Assembly (NCBI GenBank): GCA_010671905.1 | Contig: JAAHII010000001.1 | Coordinates: forward strand, 6,906,026 to 6,970,025 | DNA length: 64,000 nucleotides | Reading direction: 5' to 3' | Origin: Leptolyngbya sp. SIOISBB | GTDB taxonomy: Bacteria > Cyanobacteriota > Cyanobacteriia > Phormidesmidales > Phormidesmidaceae | Notes under the pieces: generated by a model | The model's database searches: none | The model's input: the letters and a program-made list of their open reading frames with translations, nothing else | What the model was told of the DNA's origin: nothing | Made by a program: the position numbers and the translations under genes | In this document: one piece after another, positions 54,734-62,944 of the stretch | How the letters are laid out: each line of letters opens with the position of its first letter | Position numbering within the stretch: position 1 is the first letter of the stretch

Positions 54734-57136
54734 ATGGTTTATCAACTCAACATTCAAAAAATACAAGACGTTTGCCTGTTTGAGCTGACCTGGGGACGAA
54801 CGCAGCGGCTAAAGACTCAGATTCCCTATCCAGAAAAGCTTGAGACTTGCTATCGCCAATGGCAGCGGGCATATCTCAATTTTTATCGGCAGGCGCTGCG
54901 GGGGCGAGCCGGAGTCACGGGCCAAATGGTGGCAACAGCCACCGTGGACTGGCATCAGCATCTCGTCGATGCCGAAGGTCAGTTGCTGTTGGAGTTTCAC
55001 CGCTGGCTACGGCAAGGGGAACTGACCGACATTCGCCGTACCTTAATCCTGGCGGCTAAAACTGCCCCTGTCGATTTGTTTCTCACCTGTAATCCGATTG
55101 AGATGGCTCGGCTGCCTTGGGAAACCTGGGAAATTGGTGCAGAATATGGCGGTGCCCCGATTCGCATGTCGCGATCGCCCGTCAATATTCCGGTTTCGGC
55201 GGCACCAATGGCTCAGCGGGGTAAGACACGAGTCTTGGCCATCATCGGCGAGGAAAACAACCTAAACTTGTCGGTCGATCGTGAGGCCCTCAAAGCACTT
55301 GAGCATTTGCTGGATGTCACCTTTATCGGCTGGACACCGGGTCAAGATGCCGCCGCTCTGAGAACGGCCATCTGTCAGGTGATCGCCGATCCGCAAGGGT
55401 GGGATGTCCTCTTTTTTGCCGGACACAGCAACGAAGCCGATGTCGTCGCGGGTCATATTTATGTGGCTCCTAATACAGCCCTTTCCATCCACGAACTCAA
55501 GTCCTACCTGCAAGCGGCCCAAGCAAATGGCCTCCAGTTCGCCCTGTTCAATTCTTGCTCCGGCATCACCATTGCTGACGCTCTGATTGAACTGGGTTTG
55601 AGTCAAGTGGCCATCATGCGGGAACCCATTCACAACCGGGTAGCCCATGCGTTCTTGCTGACGTTTTTGCAGTCCCTGGCTCGCCATGAGGATGCCCATT
55701 CGGCATTACAGGCGGCCTGTCGCCACCTCAAGTTAGAGCAGCATCTGACCTTTCCCTCCGCTCATCTGGTGCCCTCCTTATTTCGGCATCCCGATTCGGT
55801 GCCGTTTCAAATTCCTGAGCGGGGCTGGCGACAGGAACTGCGGCGCTGGCTACCCGGTAAGCGACAGGCGATCGCCCTCAGCAGCGTGTTTCTGCTGAGC
55901 CTGATTCCTGGCGTTCAATCAGCTTTACTATCCGGTCGATTACTCGGGCAGGCGATGTATCGCAATCTCACGGGGCAAATGCCCACTGCGCCGCCAGAGG
56001 TGGTGCTGATTCAAATCGACTCGGACTCCCGTCAGGCGGCACCGGAACTGATCGATATTTCTCCCATTGATCAATCCTATTTAGCGCGGGTGGTGGATCG
56101 CCTAGTGGACCAGGACGCTGACGTCATTGGGATTGATTATTTGCTCGACTTGTACCCTACAGAGCAGTCACCGATCTTGGCGGAAACGCTGCGGAGTGCC
56201 GTCTCAGAAGCCAATACTTGGCTGGTGTTCAGTGCTCGTCTGGAAAATGAGCAGGAACAAGGTGTCAACCCACAGGCGGAGATTATCGATTCGGCTTGGG
56301 CCCTGGAAGGCTATACCAATGCCCCCCGTTGGTACATGACCTTGCCCTGGCAAGAGGCAATTTGCCAAACCACCTGTCCGTTTGGCTTTCTGCTAGCATT
56401 GACCGCCCAGCACAAGCGCACCGATGCCGCACCGACACCAGAACTCTCTCGCCAAACGGCTCTCAGACCTGAATTAGTCCGAGCCGCCTCAGTCTCTGGC
56501 CATGCCCCCATCCAAACCTTGATCCAGCGTCGATTGTCGTTGGTGACGGTTCTAGCCAGCCAAGTCGGTAGCCAATCGCTGCGCCCGATTTTGGATTTTT
56601 CGTTGCCGCCAGATCGCGTATTTCAGCGGGTATCGGCCTACGAGCTACTGGATGGCACTTTGGACGAAGCCGAGGCCGAGGCGATCGCCAACGCGTCGGT
56701 TGTGCTCGTTGGCAGCTTACTTCACACCGAAGACCGGGTCGATCAACGTTGGCAAGAACTCACAACTACGCCCGGAACCATTGCCTACTGGCGGCGCTGG
56801 GGACGCGATATCGGGTATGAACCTATCTTTGGCGGCGTCGAGAGCCTCGCGTATGAAGTGCATCATCACTTGCGATCGCACCTGGTAACGCCCGTACCGA
56901 CTGCGTGGCTGGTGGCATTATTCGCATTGGCTGCTCCCTCGTTATCGCTGTATGGGTTGAGCCGCCTCTCATCGCGGCAACAGGTTTTTTATACTTTGGT
57001 AGGAATTTCCGTTGGCTTCGGCATCGTCAGTCTACAGACGGCTGTTTCCATGGGACTCCTCATGCCCTGGTTATTACCGGGTGCAGTGATTTGGATTTAT
57101 GGATTACCCGTAATTAGGAGGTTACCAAAATCATGA
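54734..57136 (+). CDS. CHAT-CHASE2 membrane protein (caspase-like protease with sensor)
   Basis: 800 residues. The N-terminal CHAT domain (about 90-350) carries His231 (FFAGHSNEAD) and Cys275 (FNSCSGITIA), the caspase-type dyad. A membrane helix at about 378-400 is followed by a CHASE2 sensor domain (about 410-690; EVVLIQIDSDSRQAAPEL, DADVIGIDYLLDLYP, VVLVGSLLHTEDR) placed outside the cytoplasm, then three membrane helices (about 715-795). CHASE2 domains sense extracellular or periplasmic signals. The topology suggests that the sensor regulates a cytosolic protease. The start lies 5 bases after DUF1822, and the end overlaps DUF928 by ATGA. This is the only CHAT gene here without TPRs and with a predicted cytosolic protease. 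Confidence 0.85.
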   Translation: MVYQLNIQKIQDVCLFELTWGRTQRLKTQIPYPEKLETCYRQWQRAYLNFYRQALRGRAGVTGQMVATATVDWHQHLVDAEGQLLLEFHRWLRQGELTDIRRTLILAAKTAPVDLFLTCNPIEMARLPWETWEIGAEYGGAPIRMSRSPVNIPVSAAPMAQRGKTRVLAIIGEENNLNLSVDREALKALEHLLDVTFIGWTPGQDAAALRTAICQVIADPQGWDVLFFAGHSNEADVVAGHIYVAPNTALSIHELKSYLQAAQANGLQFALFNSCSGITIADALIELGLSQVAIMREPIHNRVAHAFLLTFLQSLARHEDAHSALQAACRHLKLEQHLTFPSAHLVPSLFRHPDSVPFQIPERGWRQELRRWLPGKRQAIALSSVFLLSLIPGVQSALLSGRLLGQAMYRNLTGQMPTAPPEVVLIQIDSDSRQAAPELIDISPIDQSYLARVVDRLVDQDADVIGIDYLLDLYPTEQSPILAETLRSAVSEANTWLVFSARLENEQEQGVNPQAEIIDSAWALEGYTNAPRWYMTLPWQEAICQTTCPFGFLLALTAQHKRTDAAPTPELSRQTALRPELVRAASVSGHAPIQTLIQRRLSLVTVLASQVGSQSLRPILDFSLPPDRVFQRVSAYELLDGTLDEAEAEAIANASVVLVGSLLHTEDRVDQRWQELTTTPGTIAYWRRWGRDIGYEPIFGGVESLAYEVHHHLRSHLVTPVPTAWLVALFALAAPSLSLYGLSRLSSRQQVFYTLVGISVGFGIVSLQTAVSMGLLMPWLLPGAVIWIYGLPVIRRLPKS

Positions 57137-57822
57137 GTTGGCATCTGCTCAAAAATGCATCGGCTGCGAGTGGCGTATTGGGTTTACTCGGGCTAATGGC
57201 TAGCCTCGCGATCGCCCAAGACTCGCCACTCGCCGCCCCTGAAATCAATGGGTTTCTGGACTGGCTAAGGCATCCCGACGATGGCACCCCACCCCGGGGT
57301 CCTCGTCCGGGGGAAGGCAGTTTTTGTGTCGTCAACTATGCTTCGGGGGCAGAGAATGTGGTTTGGAGCGATCGCCCCACCTTCATCATCCAGGGTAGTC
57401 CCCGCAGTTTGGCCCTCTATCGCGACACGTCCCAAGAGCCCATCTGGGAACATCCGGTCAATGATGCTGAGGTGGTCGTCTACACCGGCCCCCCGCTGGA
57501 GCCCGACACCGCATACACCTTCCGGGCACGGCATCCGCGCTTTGAGTCCAGCATTTTCGAGCAGCGGGAACTGCGGATGATGAGCTTTGACGAGGAAATA
57601 CAGACCACAGCTAACCTGATATCCCTGGAAGGGGAAATGCGGAACGGGGAGTCTGTCACAGAGGCTGATATCGCGATCGCGCGGGCCGACTATTTTTGGC
57701 GATTTGGGTTAGAGACCGAGGCGTGGGCTGCCACTTGGCCATTGCAAAAGGAATCGCCAGAAATCGCTGAGGCGATCGCCACGAGCGTTGAAGCCCTCTG
57801 CACTCCTGAAACGGCTCCTTAG
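57133..57822 (+). CDS. DUF928 family exported protein
   Basis: 229 residues with a signal peptide (hydrophobic core about 12-26, SLAIAQ-DS). The mature part begins with a Pro/Arg-rich stretch and a beta domain: FCVVNYASGAENVVWSDRPTF and SPRSLALYRDTSQEPIWEH, then YTFRARHPRFESSIFEQREL, and finally a helical region. This is the DUF928 layout, in which a periplasmic beta-sandwich precedes a helical region. Members accompany CHAT-CHASE2 genes in cyanobacterial genomes and may bind the CHASE2 periplasmic domain. It is coupled to the previous gene and ends the operon. No terminator is obvious after the stop. Confidence 0.8.
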   Translation: MSWHLLKNASAASGVLGLLGLMASLAIAQDSPLAAPEINGFLDWLRHPDDGTPPRGPRPGEGSFCVVNYASGAENVVWSDRPTFIIQGSPRSLALYRDTSQEPIWEHPVNDAEVVVYTGPPLEPDTAYTFRARHPRFESSIFEQRELRMMSFDEEIQTTANLISLEGEMRNGESVTEADIAIARADYFWRFGLETEAWAATWPLQKESPEIAEAIATSVEALCTPETAP

Positions 57823-58092
57823 CAGTGACGTGAAGCAACGATCAGCTGGAAATGTCAGAGCATCTTGAGTGTCTGCGTCAAGACAACAGGTGATCGCTGC
57901 GGAAAACTCGGAATGCTTTAGTAACTCAATAGCAAAAGCGTTGCTCATAGGAGCATAAGTAAGTTGAGCGATCGCCCTAAAACATAATCGTCTCGCACTC
58001 AAGTAGCAGAGCTGGCTGCACAGGATAAACTGCTGACAGAGCCATTGCCAATCCGTCGATAACGGGAGCAGCAGAACTTTTTAAGCAGATTT
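57823..58092. other. Intergenic region upstream of CHAT gene f promoter
   Basis: About 270 bases with no supported gene. I see no repeat and no clear terminator. Confidence 0.5.
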
Positions 58093-58124
58093 GAATAAGC
58101 TCTTAGCCGTTGGAAATAGATACT
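58093..58124 (+). promoter_or_regulatory. Shared island promoter ahead of CHAT gene f
   Basis: GAATAAGC at 58093 and TAGATACT at 58117 (offset 24). The predicted start near 58131 places the ORF-extending GTG 58132 at the transcript end and favours ATG 58153. Confidence 0.7.
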
Positions 58125-58152
58125 TGATGAAGTGACTACTTGGAACATGGCG

Positions 58153-61100
58153 ATGGTGTTGAATAGAAAACTCGTAGGCGGTTTAACATCAATGATGCTA
58201 GCGGTTAATGGCTTAGCCTTACCCGTTGCTGCCACACCTTTAGAACAAACCACTCTCACTGCCCAAGAAACTGACGAAGATGCGGCTGCCTCAGAGCAAT
58301 TTCTAGAGATACTACGGCGCACTTTGGGAGTTCCTCAAGAAACTGACCAAGATGCCGCAGTCTTGGAGCAAGCTGCCGCCCTAAACCAGCAAATCGTAGA
58401 GCTCTATCAAGCAGGGCGATATTTAGAAGCTATTCCTCTCGCAGAAGAAGCACTCTCGCTTAACCGAGAACGGCTAGGTGCTCGTCATAGAGCTGTTGCT
58501 ACTAACCTCAACAACCTAGCAAGGCTGTATGTAGAATTGGGACGCTATGACGAAGCCCAGCCACTGTACCAGGAAGCAATAGCTATTCTTCGTGAGCAGT
58601 TAGGAGAGCGTCATTCAGATGTTGCACTTAGCCTAAACAACTTAGCCGGATTGTATAAAAATCAAGGACGCTTTAGTGAAGCCGAGGCGCTGTATCAAGA
58701 AACAATAGCTATTTTTCGTGAGCAGTTAGGAGATTATCATCAAAATGTTGCACTGGGTCTAAATAACTTAGCATTGCTGTATCAAACACAAGGACGTTAC
58801 ACCGAAGCTGAGTCGCTATATCAAGAAGCAATAGCTATTCGTCTAGAGCTATTTGGAGAACGCCATATTACGCTGGCAACTCCTCTCAGCAATTTGGCAT
58901 TGCTGTATTGGGAGCAAGGACGATATGAAGAAGCTGAACCCTTACATAAAGAGTCTCTCTCTATTTTGCGAGAACAATGGGGAGATCACCATCCCTCGGT
59001 GGGTATTGGTCTCGATAATTTAGCAGAACTCTATCGCGTACAAGGACGCTATGACGAAGCCGAGCCGCTATTTAAAGAGGCTCAAGTAATCTTACGAGAG
59101 TACTTAGGGGAGCGCCATCCTGACGTCGCAATAAATCTTGGTCACCTAGCAGGAGTACATCAGATTCAGGGGCGCTATGAAGAGGCTGAACAGCATTACC
59201 TGGAAGCTATAGATATTCTTCAAGAAGCGCTTGGAGAGCGGCATCCTGTTGTCGCGGTCAGCCTTAACAATCTTGCGGTGCTGTACCGTATTCAGGGACG
59301 CTACCAGGAAGCAGAAAACTTATATCAAGAAGCACTGGATATTCGCCAAGAGCAGCTTGGAGAGCGTCATCCTGTTGTCGCCGCAACCCTTAACAATCTT
59401 TCAACGCTATATCGAACACGAATGGATACAGGAAGAGCATTAGACTATCTTCAGAAAGCGCTGGAAATTGAAGAGCATATCCTGTCGTTAAACCTGATTT
59501 CCCTTACTGAAGCTCAACGGCAGGACTTTGCTGCTGCTGTAGACTCTACAACTCGTGCTATATCGCTCTCAATAGAAGTCCCGGAGGCATTGCCTTTGGG
59601 GCTGTCCACTTTACTTCGTCGCAAAGGTCGCCTACTAGAAGTTGGTAGCAACAGTTCTCAAGCATTACGTCAAAATTTGGACGAAGAAAGTCAATCTCTA
59701 CTAGACAACCTTGCGAATATACGCCAATCTCTTTCTAAGCTTATATTTAGTCCTCCAACCAATCTTTCAAGTGAGCAATACCTCACTGAAATCACCAGAC
59801 TAGAGCAGCAATCCGAAGATATAGAGAAAAAAATATCGCAGCGCAGTGCTGTCTTTCGGGCCGAGAGCCAGCCTGTGGAGCTTGCAAATGTGCAAGCTCA
59901 GATTCCGGCGGATGGGATACTACTTGAGTATGCTCTCTATCAGCCCTTTAATATTTCTGATCAATCCATCTGGTGGGGCGACCCGCGCTACGCCGCCTAC
60001 CTCCTTTTCCCAAATGGGCGCATTGAGGTGGTTGACCTGGGCGATGCTGCGGAGATTGATACGGCAGTACAGTCCTTTGTCAGGCTGCTGCAAAACCGGA
60101 ATGCTGAATTTAAGCGCACCGGAGCTAGGCCCAGACTCCGTGAAGTCGATATTGAACAAGTCACCAGCAATGTTAAGGAACTGGTGTTTGACCCGATCGC
60201 CCCTTATCTACAAGACACCAACCATCTCCTCATCTCCCCCGACGGTCAGCTCAATCTGCTGCCCTTTGAGGCACTGCAAACCGAAGCAGGTGGCGACTAC
60301 CTGGTGCAGCAATATCAGATCAGCTACCTCAACTCCGGGCGCGACTTGCTCAAGTTTGACGTCATCGAGCCCAGCCAAAATCCTGCTGTGATCGTGGCTA
60401 ACCCTGATTATGAAACGGCTGACTTTCTCCCACAGGGAGATGCTATCGCGAACGACTCCGCGCAGCCAGCAGTAGCCGTCGCGCCCCGAGCAGAGTCGAT
60501 GGGCGACAATCGCCGTTCCACTGAACTCAGCCAGCTCAACGAGTTCGCCCCCCTCCCTGGCACCGCCGCCGAAGCCGAAGCCATCCGTCCCCTCTTACCC
60601 AACGCCGTCATTCGCACCGAATCCGACGCCACCGAAAACCTGCTTAAATCAGTGGAGTCACCCCGCATTTTGCACATCGCCACCCACGGCTTCTTTTTGC
60701 CCAATGTCGATCGCCCTAACCCTAGCGGTCAGCGCGGCATCAGCGTCATTGCCAGCGACAATCCCTTTGCTACTGCCGTCACCCCCGGCGTTGTCGTCGA
60801 AAATCCCCTGTTGCGCTCTGGCCTCGCGTTGGCTGGGTTCAACACCCGCACAAGCGGCAGTGAAGATGGCGTCTTCACCGCGCTGGAAGCCTCCCAGCTC
60901 AACTTATTCGGCACTCAGCTCGTCGTCCTCTCCGCCTGCGACACCGGCCTTGGCGACATCGCCAATGGTGAAGGCGTCTATGGCTTGCGGCGCGCCTTTG
61001 CCTTGGCCGGAGCTGAAACTCAACTGCTCAGCCTCTGGCAGGTGGACGACTTTGGCACCCAAAGCCTCATGGCCCGCTACTATGAAAACCTCACTGCTGG

Positions 61101-61224
61101 AATGGGCCGCAGTGAAGCGTTGCGCGAAGTGCAGCTTGAGATGATTGAGCAGGGCGGCGAGTATAGCCATCCCTACTACTGGGCTGCATTTGTCTTAACG
61201 GGCGATTGGCGACCTTTAGAGTAG
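58153..61224 (+). CDS. TPR-CHAT protein f (caspase-like protease)
   Basis: 1023 residues from ATG 58153, chosen because the following MVLNRKLVGG lines up with the start of gene a (MGLNQSLARG) and the earlier GTG lies at the predicted transcription start. A signal peptide (about 1-25) and a Gln/Glu-rich linker precede about eight 42-residue TPRs (about 80-430; ERHPVVAVSLNNLAVLYRIQ). The linker RRKGRLLEVGS and the CHAT domain follow. The dyad is His845 (HIATHGFF) and Cys929 (LSACDTGLG). From about residue 590 it is near-identical to gene a (for example EPSQNPAVIVANPDYETA), while the TPR regions differ in number and sequence and it lacks the PPC domain. That looks like a shared effector with swapped sensors. 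Confidence 0.88.
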   Translation: MVLNRKLVGGLTSMMLAVNGLALPVAATPLEQTTLTAQETDEDAAASEQFLEILRRTLGVPQETDQDAAVLEQAAALNQQIVELYQAGRYLEAIPLAEEALSLNRERLGARHRAVATNLNNLARLYVELGRYDEAQPLYQEAIAILREQLGERHSDVALSLNNLAGLYKNQGRFSEAEALYQETIAIFREQLGDYHQNVALGLNNLALLYQTQGRYTEAESLYQEAIAIRLELFGERHITLATPLSNLALLYWEQGRYEEAEPLHKESLSILREQWGDHHPSVGIGLDNLAELYRVQGRYDEAEPLFKEAQVILREYLGERHPDVAINLGHLAGVHQIQGRYEEAEQHYLEAIDILQEALGERHPVVAVSLNNLAVLYRIQGRYQEAENLYQEALDIRQEQLGERHPVVAATLNNLSTLYRTRMDTGRALDYLQKALEIEEHILSLNLISLTEAQRQDFAAAVDSTTRAISLSIEVPEALPLGLSTLLRRKGRLLEVGSNSSQALRQNLDEESQSLLDNLANIRQSLSKLIFSPPTNLSSEQYLTEITRLEQQSEDIEKKISQRSAVFRAESQPVELANVQAQIPADGILLEYALYQPFNISDQSIWWGDPRYAAYLLFPNGRIEVVDLGDAAEIDTAVQSFVRLLQNRNAEFKRTGARPRLREVDIEQVTSNVKELVFDPIAPYLQDTNHLLISPDGQLNLLPFEALQTEAGGDYLVQQYQISYLNSGRDLLKFDVIEPSQNPAVIVANPDYETADFLPQGDAIANDSAQPAVAVAPRAESMGDNRRSTELSQLNEFAPLPGTAAEAEAIRPLLPNAVIRTESDATENLLKSVESPRILHIATHGFFLPNVDRPNPSGQRGISVIASDNPFATAVTPGVVVENPLLRSGLALAGFNTRTSGSEDGVFTALEASQLNLFGTQLVVLSACDTGLGDIANGEGVYGLRRAFALAGAETQLLSLWQVDDFGTQSLMARYYENLTAGMGRSEALREVQLEMIEQGGEYSHPYYWAAFVLTGDWRPLE

Positions 61225-61280
61225 GCGCGATCACCTTCGCGTTGTTCACTCCACCAAGACCCCGCTGGCTGCGACACCGC

Positions 61281-61793
61281 TCAGCCAGTGTTTGACCCAG
61301 CGATCTGAATCTCATCGGCTAACACCGACAGTGCGACGCGATCGCCATACCCAATGCCGTCAATCTTCGGCATCAGCACCTCAATCAAATCTGGCTGTTG
61401 AAAGTGCATTGGCTTCGTTTCAGGATGGGGATAGTAAACCCAACCGTCGAACATGTTGCCATTCCAGGTCAACCGACAGTGTGAAAACGAAAACGTCTCG
61501 GGGGCGTGGGCATCGGTCCACGCCACTTGCTCCAGGGTGATTTCGGGCTGCGTCATGCGGAACTGGTGCGGAGCGTTGGCGGAGCCTCTCCCGTGGAGAA
61601 TCGCCACGTTCAGCGTCCCCAAATAATAAGGCCGCACATCAAACCCTCGCGCCAAAAAATGCGGCAGTTGCATCGCCAGCGCCCCTTGAGGATATGGGCT
61701 ACTCTCTGTCAGACCTGAGGCGACCCGATACCCCTCGGCAATCGTACCGGTTACGGTTTGCCACTGCCCCATGCCGTTTTTGGGTCCTGTCAT
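61281..61793 (-). CDS. Hypothetical protein, possibly riboflavin-kinase-like beta barrel
   Basis: 170 residues from ATG 61793; other starts (61844, 61772) are possible. It contains TVTGTIAEGYRVASG, then YPQGALAMQLPHFLARGFDV and YYLGTLNVAI, then DLIEVLMPKIDGIGYGDRVAL near the end. The pattern of a GxV-x-G strand, a LGTLNV strand and a late IEVxMP-GDRV pair recalls the CTP-dependent riboflavin kinase fold of archaea, but catalytic residues cannot be confirmed by eye. It lies opposite to its neighbours, has no island promoter, and may be a housekeeping gene. The fold assignment is a guess. Confidence 0.5.
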   Translation of the reverse strand: MTGPKNGMGQWQTVTGTIAEGYRVASGLTESSPYPQGALAMQLPHFLARGFDVRPYYLGTLNVAILHGRGSANAPHQFRMTQPEITLEQVAWTDAHAPETFSFSHCRLTWNGNMFDGWVYYPHPETKPMHFQQPDLIEVLMPKIDGIGYGDRVALSVLADEIQIAGSNTG

Positions 61794-61995
61794 GTCTGGG
61801 TATGTTCGCCTCAGCAACCAGCATCCTTGAGCGCGCGTCAACAATCAATCACAGAAATTTTTAGGGATAGGCATGACAGCGCCCGCATTCACTTAATAGA
61901 CTACTGTCGGCTTTTTCCTGAAAGGATTTGACCCCTCAATGACGACAGGTCCTAGCCAACCCGCTCGACATCAGCAGCTTGCCCTGACAAAAAGT

Positions 61996-62027
61996 GTATA
62001 AGCTGCTCGCTGCCAGACAGATATCTC
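61996..62027 (+). promoter_or_regulatory. Shared island promoter (variant) ahead of the TPR protein
   Basis: GTATAAGC at 61996, CAGA, then GATATCTC at 62020 (offset 24). Weaker at both boxes but with the same spacing and the CAGA core. Confidence 0.55.
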
Positions 62028-62053
62028 TGTGAACCAAGATTCACGGTGCCACG

Positions 62054-62797
62054 ATGACCGCCCCCGAATTTCTCACCTCCCCACTATCCCTGCCAATTCA
62101 AACGACAATGGTCAAGGCCGATCTCCCCCCTAGCGATTTATTCGTCATCTTGGCGATCGCTCACAAAGATCTCATTTGGGCTAATCATCATTACCAGCAA
62201 GGGCAATTTCCCGAAGCGTTAGCCAAGTTTGAAGCAGCCCTCAGTTACTACACGCAAGCTCAAGAGACCACCGGTATGGGCCAAAGCCTCAACGGTTTGA
62301 GTGCGGTGTATTTATCTCTAGGGCAACCGGAGCGATCGCTAATTTGCAGCCAAGCCGCCGCCGCCATTTTGGAAGACACTGAGGCGAAGTACGACTATGC
62401 GATCGCCCTCCACCAACTTGGCCGTAGCCATTTTGAGTTGCAGCACATTGCCCAAGCGGAGCAAAGCTATGTAAAAGCGCTCAAGCAGTTTTATAGCTTG
62501 CCAGATATTGACTACGAAAATCGCATCCTGATCGACCTTGGAGGCATTTATGCCCAACAGCACAAATTTCTCTTTGCCCTCGCCTGCTACGAGTCCGTTC
62601 TCGACAGTTTGATCGTTAACCCATTTCTAGAGAACCGCCGCGAGACGCTGAGCGCCGTGGTGCAGGCCGTAGCACAACTTAGCCAGCACGAAAAACTAGG
62701 GAAGGGAGCGATCGCCGCGTTTCAATCCGTGCTCAAAGAATACAGTCTGGCCGCCTATCACCTGCAAGTTGCGTCTCACCTGCGACCGTCCCGGTAG
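62054..62797 (+). CDS. TPR-only protein
   Basis: 247 residues with no signal peptide. Four to five TPRs occupy about 30-200: WANHHYQQGQFPEALAKFEA, SLNGLSAVYLSLGQPERSL, ALHQLGRSHFELQHIAQAEQ and DLGGIYAQQHKFLFALACYE. The end is a Leu/Gln-rich helical region. No CHAT or other catalytic domain follows. It has the island promoter, though a weaker one, so it probably belongs to the same regulon and might act as a cytosolic adaptor or inhibitor of the TPR-CHAT proteases. That role is only suggested by co-regulation. Confidence 0.75.
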   Translation: MTAPEFLTSPLSLPIQTTMVKADLPPSDLFVILAIAHKDLIWANHHYQQGQFPEALAKFEAALSYYTQAQETTGMGQSLNGLSAVYLSLGQPERSLICSQAAAAILEDTEAKYDYAIALHQLGRSHFELQHIAQAEQSYVKALKQFYSLPDIDYENRILIDLGGIYAQQHKFLFALACYESVLDSLIVNPFLENRRETLSAVVQAVAQLSQHEKLGKGAIAAFQSVLKEYSLAAYHLQVASHLRPSR

Positions 62798-62879
62798 GCT
62801 TTGCCGACCAGAGCAGAATGTTGACGGGGTGAGGCGATCGCTTGCCAAAATTCCGTGAAATAAAAGATTGCCTGAAGGT

Positions 62880-62911
62880 GAATAAGCTCTCGTAGCCCAG
62901 AGCTATATGCT
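62880..62911 (+). promoter_or_regulatory. Shared island promoter ahead of CHAT gene g
   Basis: GAATAAGC at 62880, CAGA, then TATATGCT at 62904 (offset 24). A full match to the consensus. Confidence 0.8.
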
Positions 62912-62944
62912 ACTGACACCCCTCGCAAAGGAAATCACCTAACT

